Positions 1 to 5,478 of a DNA stretch of 5,481 nt are shown in pieces (position 1 is the first letter of the stretch; each line of letters opens with the position of its first letter). The stretch lies in assembly GCA_031259505.1 (NCBI GenBank), contig JAIRLL010000166.1, positions 1 through 5,481 of the forward strand, given 5' to 3'. The notes beneath the pieces are model-generated. The model had not been told where the DNA came from. It searched no databases and was given only the letters and a program-made list of their open reading frames with translations. The DNA comes from Tannerella sp. (GTDB lineage: Bacteria; Bacteroidota; Bacteroidia; Bacteroidales; Tannerellaceae). Position numbers and translations under genes: made by a program.

Positions 1-270
1 CTTTTCTTCATCCCTGAGTGCAGCGTACAATTCGGCGATGTCGTCAACGGCAACGGTGGCGCGTTCGTCGAAGGGCTGATTCTTCAGTTTGAGGAAAGTC
101 AGCAGGTTTTGATTGTCGAACTTCAGGAAAAAAGGGAGCAGCAGGTCGCGGTCGCGTCGGGACAGAACACCTTCGATTTCGTGCGTAAACGACGAAACAG
201 AATAGATTTGTTTGGTGTTATCCAGCGCAATATCCGGCAGCCCCGATATTAAACAGTAGTATTTGCTCAT
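1..270 (-). CDS. DUF2764 family protein of the V-type ATPase operon (N-terminal 90 residues, cut by window edge)
   Basis: The protein starts at ATG 270-268 and stays open for 90 codons to base 1, so its C-terminal part is outside the window. It begins MSKYYCLISGLPDIALD, which resembles the N-terminus of the DUF2764 proteins encoded between V-ATPase subunits E and A in Bacteroidetes. A basic/acidic stretch EGVLSRRDRDLLLPFFLKFDN follows at about residues 42-62. No signal peptide or membrane segment is visible, so it is probably cytoplasmic. Its start codon overlaps the stop codon of subunit E (ATGA), and no clear ribosome binding site precedes it, which suggests translational coupling and dosage tied to the ATPase. 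Function is unknown; a role in assembly or as an accessory subunit of the ATPase is inferred from position only. The family call is from memory of the N-terminal pattern. Confidence 0.85.
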   Translation of the reverse strand, partial: MSKYYCLISGLPDIALDNTKQIYSVSSFTHEIEGVLSRRDRDLLLPFFLKFDNQNLLTFLKLKNQPFDERATVAVDDIAELYAALRDEEK

Positions 271-860
271 TTGAACAGCATTTCGATTACCTGCGGGCGC
301 AAAAATTCTTTGAAATAAGCTGCAAGTTCGTCTTCGCCGAAGTTGATCTTGTATGAGCCGCCGGCAGGTGAAATAACGAACGATGCGGGCTTGCCGCTGA
401 TCTGTTCGATTTTCACGCTTTTGTTCAGCAAATCTTTCGCGTTGGATGCAAAATAATCGGTAAGCGCCTTCGCATCGGATGCCTGAATGGTAACCGACTC
501 GTGTTCTGCCCATCCTTTTGCCATTTCGAGGATGGCTTTCTTCATAAATTCGGGGTCGGCGGCAACGGCTTTTACATTGTCGGAGACGATTTGCCCTGTA
601 ATCAGGTTGGCCACCTCGCTTTTTAACGCTTCGACGGATTGCGCGGCATACATTTTCAGTTCCGACACCGTGTTTTTCCTCAGTTCGGCGACCTGTTTGC
701 CTGCATCGGCAAGGATACGGTTCGCCTCGCTTTCGGCGTCGCATATCAGTTTCTTTACCTGCGCTTTTGCTTCTGCAACAAGACGTTGAGCCTCTTCATT
801 CCCTTTCTCTACACCTTCACGATAAATTTTGTCGGTCAGTTCTTGAATCTTTGCATCCAT
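267..860 (-). CDS. atpE: V-type ATP synthase/ATPase subunit E
   Basis: Subunit E forms the peripheral stalk that holds the catalytic A/B head of a V/A-type ATPase against the membrane motor during proton or sodium transport. The 197-residue length is usual for bacterial and archaeal E subunits. Residues 1 to about 85 are a charged, Ala/Glu/Lys-rich helix with coiled-coil character (for example EEAQRLVAEAKAQVKKL), as expected for the stalk. The rest is the globular C-terminal domain that binds the head, ending with the family-like pattern GSYKINFGEDELAAYF and FLRPQVIEMLF (residues 168-196). The start ATG at 860 is the first in frame and sits about 33 bp after a Bacteroidetes -7 box. The gene is first in its operon and overlaps the DUF2764 gene by 4 bp. 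The catalytic and membrane subunits would lie left of the window. There is no Shine-Dalgarno; the leader is AT-rich, normal for Bacteroidetes. Confidence 0.93.
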   Translation of the reverse strand: MDAKIQELTDKIYREGVEKGNEEAQRLVAEAKAQVKKLICDAESEANRILADAGKQVAELRKNTVSELKMYAAQSVEALKSEVANLITGQIVSDNVKAVAADPEFMKKAILEMAKGWAEHESVTIQASDAKALTDYFASNAKDLLNKSVKIEQISGKPASFVISPAGGSYKINFGEDELAAYFKEFLRPQVIEMLFK

Positions 861-892
861 ATATAATTGTATTATTAATTGTTTTCGGGTCT

Positions 893-900
893 CAAAGTTA
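893..900 (-). promoter_or_regulatory. Bacteroidetes-type -7 promoter box for the V-ATPase operon
   Basis: The minus strand reads TAACTTTG here, an exact match to the Bacteroidetes housekeeping -7 consensus TAnnTTTG. It lies 32 bp upstream of the subunit E start codon, giving a leader of roughly 25 nt. The matching -33 TTTG element is poor: the best candidates are TTTTCG at 923-928 (spacer about 22) and a TTG at too short a distance. The call rests on the -7 box and its position. Confidence 0.55.
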
Positions 901-954
901 TTCTTTTTTTATTGCAACGGCTCGAAAATAATCTTTATTAATATTACATTAACG

Positions 955-984
955 TTTATTCATCACCTGGCTGTTGTATCTTTC
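955..984 (+). promoter_or_regulatory. Possible housekeeping promoter upstream of the ECF sigma gene
   Basis: TTTA at 955-958 and TATCTTTC at 977-984 are separated by 18 bp and differ from the Bacteroidetes TTTG / TAnnTTTG consensus by one base each. It would give a leader of about 170 nt for the sigma gene and could supply basal expression. In an AT-rich region such near matches arise easily, so confidence is low. Confidence 0.25.
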
Positions 985-1089
985 AAAATTGCATATTTTT
1001 CTTTTAATGACTGCCAATTATATACGATATTTTTATTCCCGGTGACAATTTATTTCAGGCGCGACGTAAGAAGTTTTGATTGGCATCAT

Positions 1090-1111
1090 TTTTTTCGCCC
1101 GGCGGAAAAAA
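1090..1111. repeat. Small inverted repeat (T6-CGC / GCG-A6) next to the ECF promoter
   Basis: Six T residues (1090-1095) and CGC (1096-1098) pair with GCG (1102-1104) and six A residues (1106-1111), with a CCG loop of three bases and one bulged G at 1105. The element ends 1 bp before the proposed -35 region of the ECF promoter. It could be an operator or a structure in a longer upstream transcript. It is not followed by a T-run directly, so a terminator is less likely. Confidence 0.35.
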
Positions 1112-1112
1112 G

Positions 1113-1142
1113 TTGTCATTTTTTTTCGTTTCTTGCGACTAA
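1113..1142 (+). promoter_or_regulatory. Predicted ECF-type (probably autoregulated) promoter of the sigma operon
   Basis: TTGTCA (1113-1118) and CGACTAA (1136-1142) are spaced 17 bp apart with a T-rich spacer, the layout typical of group IV sigma promoters (AAC/GTC-like -35, CGnC-type -10). The likely transcription start near 1147 leaves a leader of only about 14 nt before the sigma ATG. Autoregulation by the encoded sigma factor is inferred from this layout and from the common behaviour of ECF operons; no other target site is visible in the window to compare. Confidence 0.5.
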
Positions 1143-1147
1143 TGTAG

Positions 1148-1153
1148 AAAAGG
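1148..1153 (+). promoter_or_regulatory. Shine-Dalgarno-like AAAAGG of the ECF sigma gene
   Basis: AAAAGG lies 7 nt before ATG 1161. It is one of few Shine-Dalgarno-like sites in the window and supports this start. An in-frame stop TAA at 1140-1142 rules out any start further upstream than that. Confidence 0.4.
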
Positions 1154-1160
1154 CAATCGA

Positions 1161-1661
1161 ATGAACAGACAGCATCGAACAGAACAGGAACGGGATTTTA
1201 TCCGGATGATTCGCGAAAACGAACGTATTATTTATAAGGTGTGTTCGTTATACACCTCCGACGATTTCCCGATGGAAGACCTTTATCAGGAGACCGTTCT
1301 CAACCTTTGGAAGGCGTTTCCGCGTTTCCGGAACGAAAGCAGTTACTCGACGTATGTATACCGCGTGGCATTGAACACCTGCATATCGGGCATGCGCCGG
1401 GATAGCAGGCGGGGAGGACAGAAGGCGCCGCTGGCGTTAGCCGAAGAACTGGCTTTTGAACCGGACAGTCTGGAGGAAGATCTCCGCGAGATGTACAGCC
1501 TGATTCACCGGCTGAAAAAACTGGAACGCTCCCTGATTCTGCTCTGGCTTGAGGAACGTCCGTATCAGGAGATTGCCGAAATCACCGGATTGTCGTTGTG
1601 TAACGTGGCCACGAAACTGAAACGCATCAAAGAAAAGTTAGTAAAAATGTCGAACCAGTAA
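1161..1661 (+). CDS. ECF-type RNA polymerase sigma factor
   Basis: This is a 166-residue sigma factor of the extracytoplasmic function (group IV) class, which redirects RNA polymerase to a small regulon in response to an envelope or environmental signal. Only regions 2 and 4 are present, as usual for ECFs. Region 2 covers about residues 22-85, with the core-binding pattern DLYQETVLNLWKAF (40-53) and the DNA-melting/-10 recognition part STYVYRVALNTCISGMRR (63-80). A linker of about 90-107 is acidic. Region 4 covers about 108-160, with the helix-turn-helix PYQEIAEITGLSLCNVATKL (134-153) that reads the -35 element. The start is fixed by an upstream in-frame stop and an AAAAGG site. The next gene follows after 9 bp and is probably co-expressed. 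Which ECF subgroup it belongs to and what signal it answers cannot be told from sequence alone. Confidence 0.93.
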   Translation: MNRQHRTEQERDFIRMIRENERIIYKVCSLYTSDDFPMEDLYQETVLNLWKAFPRFRNESSYSTYVYRVALNTCISGMRRDSRRGGQKAPLALAEELAFEPDSLEEDLREMYSLIHRLKKLERSLILLWLEERPYQEIAEITGLSLCNVATKLKRIKEKLVKMSNQ

Positions 1662-1670
1662 AAATTTAAA

Positions 1671-2282
1671 ATGATGGATTTGGAAGAATTAAAAAGTGTG
1701 TGGGCGTCGGTGGACGAACGCCTTGGAAAGCAGGAACTGTTGAAGGAAAATATCATTCGTGAAATGATTCGCAGCAGGTCGAACAAGTCGCTGCGCAAGT
1801 TGCTAAACTACGAAGTACACATGTTAGTATCCAACCTGCTTGCAATTCCCTTGATGGTTGCTTTCCTTTTTATAGACTATTTTCGCGTGCATACGCAATG
1901 GGTTGGAGAAGTGTTTGTCTGGACAATGATCGTTGTCTGTTCCGCTACGGTTATATGGCATCTGATTAAGATCGCGAAGTTAATGAAAGTGGATTTTACA
2001 AAGAGCGTAAAGAATAATTTTCTTCTTATGAACCAATTCAATATCTGGATCGGGAAAGAGAAAATTGTCTCGATCTTTGCCACGCCCGTTCTCTATTCCC
2101 TGGGTATTTGGCTGTATGCAGTCCTGCGCGTAAATGCCGTTCTCTGGACATTTCTGGCCTGTGGACTCCTGTTCGGACTGTTTCTCATGTTTTATATATA
2201 CAAGAGAGTATATGACCGGAACATTGATTCCATCCGCCAAAGCCTGGAAGAACTGGCGGAATTGGACGAGTGTCCGGAGTGA
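1671..2282 (+). CDS. Four-TM membrane protein co-encoded with ECF sigma, putative anti-sigma factor
   Basis: The 203-residue product has a soluble N-terminal part (1 to about 48, MMDLEELKSVWASVDERL and a basic RSRSNKSLRKLLNYE stretch). Four hydrophobic helices follow at about 51-69, 79-99, 132-152 and 156-178. It ends in a short amphipathic, acidic tail (IDSIRQSLEELAELDE, 185-200). With two hairpins of helices, both ends should be cytoplasmic. The gene starts 9 bp after the sigma stop, so the two are very likely one operon. Similar proteins are, from memory, common behind ECF sigma genes in Bacteroidales and are annotated as hypothetical. Holding the sigma factor at the membrane is an inference from gene order and topology. 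The zinc anti-sigma motif (H-x3-C-x2-C) is absent; the only cysteines are C90, C164 and C201. ATG at 1674 is an equally good start and would remove one Met. Confidence 0.8.
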   Translation: MMDLEELKSVWASVDERLGKQELLKENIIREMIRSRSNKSLRKLLNYEVHMLVSNLLAIPLMVAFLFIDYFRVHTQWVGEVFVWTMIVVCSATVIWHLIKIAKLMKVDFTKSVKNNFLLMNQFNIWIGKEKIVSIFATPVLYSLGIWLYAVLRVNAVLWTFLACGLLFGLFLMFYIYKRVYDRNIDSIRQSLEELAELDECPE

Positions 2283-2305
2283 GCATGTTTAATGCTGAGA
2301 TGACC

Positions 2306-2348
2306 GGAAAAGAATGAATTTTGATTATTCATTAATTCATTCTTTTCC
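2306..2348. terminator. Bidirectional terminator between convergent operons
   Basis: GGAAAAGAATGAATT (2306-2320) is the exact reverse complement of AATTCATTCTTTTCC (2334-2348), giving a 15-bp perfect stem with a 13-nt loop. It lies between the convergent membrane-protein and SH3 genes, 23 bp after the former's stop. The right arm covers the last codons and stop of the SH3 gene (2337-2347). The stem is AT-rich without a separate T-tract, so its strength as an intrinsic terminator is uncertain, but position and symmetry support a shared 3' end for both transcripts. Confidence 0.6.
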
Positions 2349-3176
2349 TCCGCGCGACAACAGTTTCAGCGTGCACTGACCGGGCAGAACCTCCGCTTCC
2401 ATGTTCCACATTCTGGTCGAACCGAACGCCGAAATGTCGTGTTTTCCGGCAGGCAGTTCCCGGACAATCGTTCCTTCTTCGCCGCATACCGGCGCCGTAC
2501 CGTAAAAACTGGTCGTCAGTTTTCCTGCGTAATCGCCGTCTATATAGACATCTATGTATCCGTCGTCTTCGCAATTTGTCCAGATGGCCACGCGTCCTTT
2601 TCTCTCGCTGCTGCTTCTTTTGACGATTATCGTCCGGTCGGTATAAGTACGGTCAATGATGGGACGCGATTCTGTCCTTGTGCTTTGCCCGCGGAAAGGG
2701 TCGGCGTATGTCGGGGCGGTCGATCCTGTCCTGTTTGCCGAAGAGGGTGTGGGCGAACGTACAAGCTGGCTGTTGACGTAGCCGACCGTCGTCCTGTATG
2801 CCCATGCATCGGAATCAAAATAAGTGACTCTCATGCTTTTCCACGGATACTGGTCGCCTGTCAGGTGAATCACTTCTCCCTGCGAAACCGTCGTCAGTAT
2901 GGGTGCGTCGTACGAAGGAGCGCTTCTGACAGCCAGCGACTTGACGGCCACATAATATGGATAGTAAATCCTGTCGTAGCAGTCGTCTTGCAGGAAAGAC
3001 CTGTTGAGCGTTTTCTTCGGATAAATATCCCAGTAACCCCATTCCTGCTGCAGGTTCCTGCCTGTCTGGGGCACGGAAGAGTGCGGGCTGATGCTTTCCC
3101 TTCTGTAGTAATCCTGTGCGTCGGCCGTCATGGCTATGACGGTTAATAGCGCTGTGATGTAAATTCTTGTTTTCAT
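2337..3176 (-). CDS. Secreted SH3-domain protein with C-terminal beta-rich (PEGA-like) domain
   Basis: The 279-residue product begins with a Sec signal peptide: MKTR, a hydrophobic core IYITALLTVIAM, and a likely signal peptidase I site ADA|Q after residue 20. No lipobox cysteine is present, so it should be periplasmic or exported. Residues about 74-140 resemble a bacterial SH3 domain (YVAVKSLAVRSAPSYDAPIL, VSQGEVIHLTG, then W-K and VGYVNSQLV), a fold often used to bind cell-wall peptides. Residues 141-194 are a Ser/Thr/Arg-rich, probably disordered linker. Residues 195-275 (YIDVYIDGDYAGKL, ELPAGKHDISAFG, LPGQCTLKL) look like a small beta-sandwich in the style of PEGA domains. Cysteines are at 66, 202, 231 and 268. 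No enzyme motif was seen. It starts 28 bp after the rel stop codon and is probably co-transcribed with rel. The domain calls are from pattern, and the precise function is unknown. Confidence 0.8.
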   Translation of the reverse strand: MKTRIYITALLTVIAMTADAQDYYRRESISPHSSVPQTGRNLQQEWGYWDIYPKKTLNRSFLQDDCYDRIYYPYYVAVKSLAVRSAPSYDAPILTTVSQGEVIHLTGDQYPWKSMRVTYFDSDAWAYRTTVGYVNSQLVRSPTPSSANRTGSTAPTYADPFRGQSTRTESRPIIDRTYTDRTIIVKRSSSERKGRVAIWTNCEDDGYIDVYIDGDYAGKLTTSFYGTAPVCGEEGTIVRELPAGKHDISAFGSTRMWNMEAEVLPGQCTLKLLSRGGKE

Positions 3177-3204
3177 TGTGGTTTTTATTAAATGTGTAGT
3201 TTTT

Positions 3205-5478
3205 TTATTCCGAGATTCTGAAGGCTGAAGTAATATTTTCTACTCTGGACAATTCCGTGCACAATTGCTGCACATCTTCCACATTATGCACATTCAATTT
3301 GATTTTTCCTTCAAAAATACCGGACGTCGTTTTAACTTCCAAACGAATGATATTGACATTGAACTCCGAAATAGTTTTGGCAATGTTACTCAACACGCCG
3401 ATGGCATCAATGCCTTCTACCTTGATGGTTGCCTCGAACGACAATCCGACATATCCTCTCCACACGGTGGCAATAATGCGGTCGCCATACTTGCTGTTTC
3501 GGTTTATTGCACCCGGACACATTCGCTTGTGAATAACAAGCCTGTTTTTGTCGATAAAGCCCATCGTTTCATCTCCGGGAATGGGTTTACAGCAGTCGGC
3601 GAGCACGTAATCCCGGTTCAAGCCTTCTTTTGTGAGAAAAAAGGGTTTTTTGCGGTCAAACTTGGACTGTTTGTCCGGTTGTTCTGCTGCGGGATTTTTC
3701 TCTTTTTTCTCTTTTTCCTTTTTGCGCAGGAATGCAAACATCCTGAACAGATCCGATTTGGTTTTCAGGATTTTCTTTACGTTTTCATAATGCGGCACAT
3801 CGCCTTTTTCTATTGCGCAGTAGAGGTCTTCTCTGTTCGTAAACCCGTAGTATGCAGCTATTTTATCGATAAGCGACGAGTGCGGTTTTATTTCTGCTTT
3901 TTCGAAGGCGGCCAGCAGTTGCGCCTTGCCTTGCTGGGCGGCTTCCCGTCGGATGCGTTTCAGCGCGGCGGTGATGTCGATGCGTGCCTTGGCTGTTTTT
4001 ACGAAGTTCAGCCATTCTTCGACAGGTGTTTGCGTCTTGGATGTCACTATTTCTATCTGGTCTCCGCTGGCAAGTTGATGGCTGATGGGTACCAGGACGT
4101 GATTGACTTTCGCTGCGATGGCCGTATTGCCTATATTGGAGTGCAGTTCGTATGCAAAATCGAGAGCCGAAGCGCCCTTGGGCAGTGTCTTGATGTCGCC
4201 CTTCGGCGTGAAAACCTTTATGTCGGATTCGTAAAGCGTCAGTTTTATTCCGTCGAGGGTATCAATCAGGTCGGGAGTGGGATTTTCGAGTATTGCTTTA
4301 ATGGAATTCAGCAGTTTGGCCAGTTCCGTATCTTCTTCGATGTTGTGAGCCTTGTATTTCCAGTGGGCGGCGAGGCCTCTTTCGTCGATGTCGTCCATTC
4401 TGTGGCTGCGAATCTGTATTTCAATCCATTGCCCGTCGGGCCCCATTACGGTCAGGTGCAGCGCCTGATAGCCGTTCGATTTGGGGTTGGAAATGAAATC
4501 GCGGATGCGGTCGGGCTTAATCTTGTAAATTTCAGTGATTGTCGAATATATTTTCCAGCAAAGGTCTTTATCCGAAAAGCCTTCCTGCGATTCGAAGACG
4601 ATGCGGACGGCAAACAGGTCGTAGACTTCTTCGAAGGGAAGTCCTCGCGCTTCCATTTTACTCCAGATGGAGAAATGCGATTTGATACGCTTCGTCATCA
4701 CATAGTCAAAACCCATGGCTTTCAGTTTCCTGTCGACCGGTGCGGCAAACTTGTCGAACAGCGATTTCAATATCGTTTCCTTCTCTTTCAGTTTTTTGTC
4801 AATCTCCTGGTAGGCTTCCGGTTTCTCATATTTCAGACACAGATTTTCCAGTTCCGTCTTAATCGCATGCAAACCCAGGCGGTGGGCCAGGGGCGCGTAT
4901 AAAAACAGCGTTTCGCCCGTGATTTTGTGTTTTTTTTCTTGCGACATCACGCCGAGCGTGCGCATGTTATGCAGGCGGTCTGCCAGTTTTATCAGTACCA
5001 CGCGGATGTCATTGTTCATGGTCAGGAACAGTTTTCTGAAGTTCTTGACCTGTGCCGATTTCTGTTCCTCATCCTGTTGATCCTGTTGAGCTACCTGTTT
5101 GACAGCCTGCTCGGCAAATATGCCGCCGGAGATTTTGGTAAGTCCTTCTACAATTTCTCCAATTTTGTTGGCGAGAGATTTGTCTTCCGGATAAATCTTT
5201 TTTATGTCGTCTACGGTGTATGTCGTATCTTCGATGACGTCGTGCAGCAATGCCGAACAGATCGATGTAGAACCTAATCCCATTTCATTGCATACGATAC
5301 GTGCAACGGCTAAAGGATGCATAATATAAGGTTCAAGGGAATGCCTTTGCGCGCCGTAATGCGCTTTGCAGGCAAAGTCGAACGTTTTCTTTATCAGCTC
5401 AGCTTTTTGCCGGTGATTGGAGTGCATGTATTCATCCAGCAAATTGCCGTAGGCTTCCTGCACTTGCTGCTCCTGCAT
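3205..5478 (-). CDS. rel: Bifunctional-type (p)ppGpp synthetase/hydrolase, long RelA/SpoT homolog
   Basis: This cytoplasmic, ribosome-associated enzyme makes and breaks the stringent-response alarmone (p)ppGpp: it transfers pyrophosphate from ATP to GTP/GDP and also hydrolyses the product. The 757 residues carry all domains of a long RSH. The HD hydrolase (about 36-180) keeps H54, H79-D80, E83-D84 and D167/N171 (YIMHP, LLHDVIEDT, DRLHNMRTL), so hydrolysis should be active. The synthetase (about 225-376) keeps RIKS (264-267), YDLFAVRI with D287, NGYQALH (335-341) and EIQIRS with E353. Further on are TGS (about 418-478, VFTPKGDIKTLPKGA), a helical region, a Lys-rich linker (585-611), a zinc-finger-like segment (C629-C630, H650, C654) and an ACT domain (about 680-755). 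Start ATG 5478 lies 3 bp from the window edge; the codon before it (GAG) is open, so a slightly earlier start is possible. A Gln/Asp-rich insert sits at about 125-142. Confidence 0.95.
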   Translation of the reverse strand: MQEQQVQEAYGNLLDEYMHSNHRQKAELIKKTFDFACKAHYGAQRHSLEPYIMHPLAVARIVCNEMGLGSTSICSALLHDVIEDTTYTVDDIKKIYPEDKSLANKIGEIVEGLTKISGGIFAEQAVKQVAQQDQQDEEQKSAQVKNFRKLFLTMNNDIRVVLIKLADRLHNMRTLGVMSQEKKHKITGETLFLYAPLAHRLGLHAIKTELENLCLKYEKPEAYQEIDKKLKEKETILKSLFDKFAAPVDRKLKAMGFDYVMTKRIKSHFSIWSKMEARGLPFEEVYDLFAVRIVFESQEGFSDKDLCWKIYSTITEIYKIKPDRIRDFISNPKSNGYQALHLTVMGPDGQWIEIQIRSHRMDDIDERGLAAHWKYKAHNIEEDTELAKLLNSIKAILENPTPDLIDTLDGIKLTLYESDIKVFTPKGDIKTLPKGASALDFAYELHSNIGNTAIAAKVNHVLVPISHQLASGDQIEIVTSKTQTPVEEWLNFVKTAKARIDITAALKRIRREAAQQGKAQLLAAFEKAEIKPHSSLIDKIAAYYGFTNREDLYCAIEKGDVPHYENVKKILKTKSDLFRMFAFLRKKEKEKKEKNPAAEQPDKQSKFDRKKPFFLTKEGLNRDYVLADCCKPIPGDETMGFIDKNRLVIHKRMCPGAINRNSKYGDRIIATVWRGYVGLSFEATIKVEGIDAIGVLSNIAKTISEFNVNIIRLEVKTTSGIFEGKIKLNVHNVEDVQQLCTELSRVENITSAFRISE
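3312..3343 (-). promoter_or_regulatory. Possible internal promoter for the SH3 gene inside the 3' end of rel
   Basis: On the minus strand TTTG (3343-3340) and TATTTTTG (3319-3312) both match the Bacteroidetes -33/-7 consensus exactly, with a 20-bp spacer. The -7 box lies about 136 bp upstream of the SH3 gene start. It could let the SH3 gene be made independently of rel. The same bases encode conserved-looking rel residues (RLEV and GIFEG), so the match may be accidental. Confidence 0.35.
3695..3723. repeat. 29-bp homopyrimidine/homopurine tract in rel
   Basis: Every base of the plus strand from 3695 to 3723 is C or T. On the coding strand this purine run encodes the Lys/Glu-rich linker KKEKEKKEK (about residues 586-594) between the helical and zinc-finger-like regions. 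It is low-complexity coding sequence with several A-runs of five or six. Confidence 0.7.
5071..5089. repeat. Tandem 9-bp repeat inside the rel hydrolase domain
   Basis: ATCCTGTTG occurs twice back to back (5071-5079 and 5080-5088), and the next base also continues the unit. On the coding strand it is two copies of CAACAGGAT, in frame, encoding Gln-Gln-Asp twice (residues 131-136) within a Gln-rich insert. Confidence 0.85.

Larger units (their letters stand above)
861..1160. other. Divergent intergenic region between V-ATPase and ECF sigma operons
   Basis: This 300-bp AT-rich stretch separates two operons transcribed outward. It holds the -7 box of the ATPase operon at 893-900, a weak housekeeping-like promoter for the plus strand (TTTA 955-958, TATCTTTC 977-984, spacer 18), an ECF-type promoter at 1113-1142, a small hairpin at 1090-1111, and two copies of a TCAT(7-8)CG motif 30 bp apart. 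No coding frame, tRNA or known riboswitch pattern was recognised in it. Confidence 0.7.

Noticed and set aside
487..866. Plus-strand frames of 100 and 75 codons opposite subunit E
   Set aside because: Both are mirrors of the atpE gene and have no support in composition or context.
1023..1048. A reversed TTGTCA (TGACAA at 1043-1048) as a divergent ECF promoter toward the V-ATPase operon
   Set aside because: At 16-17 bp it is followed by CGTATA rather than CGACTAA, so the -10 does not match, and the ATPase gene has a better-placed -7 box.
1042..1069. GTGACAA ... GCGACGTAA as a second plus-strand ECF promoter
   Set aside because: The -10-like box resembles the one at 1135-1142, but the spacing is only 13 bp, too short for a group IV promoter.
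1142..1147. A start-stop mini frame (ATG TAG) just before the sigma gene
   Set aside because: It overlaps the -10 region and probable start point of the ECF promoter, so it would not be in the main transcript.
2439..3146. A 235-codon open frame on the plus strand opposite the SH3 gene
   Set aside because: The product is Arg/Cys-rich and matches nothing recognisable, while the opposite strand has a signal peptide and coherent domains.
3695..3723. Programmed frameshift at the A-rich run in rel
   Set aside because: The frame continues correctly through the zinc-finger-like and ACT domains, so no shift is needed; the run just encodes a Lys-rich linker.
3265..4902. A 545-codon open frame on the plus strand opposite rel
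   Set aside because: It lies wholly antisense to a clearly conserved enzyme, its product is rich in Phe, Cys, Arg and Val with no recognisable domain, and such long mirror frames arise when the true gene rarely uses codons complementary to stops.
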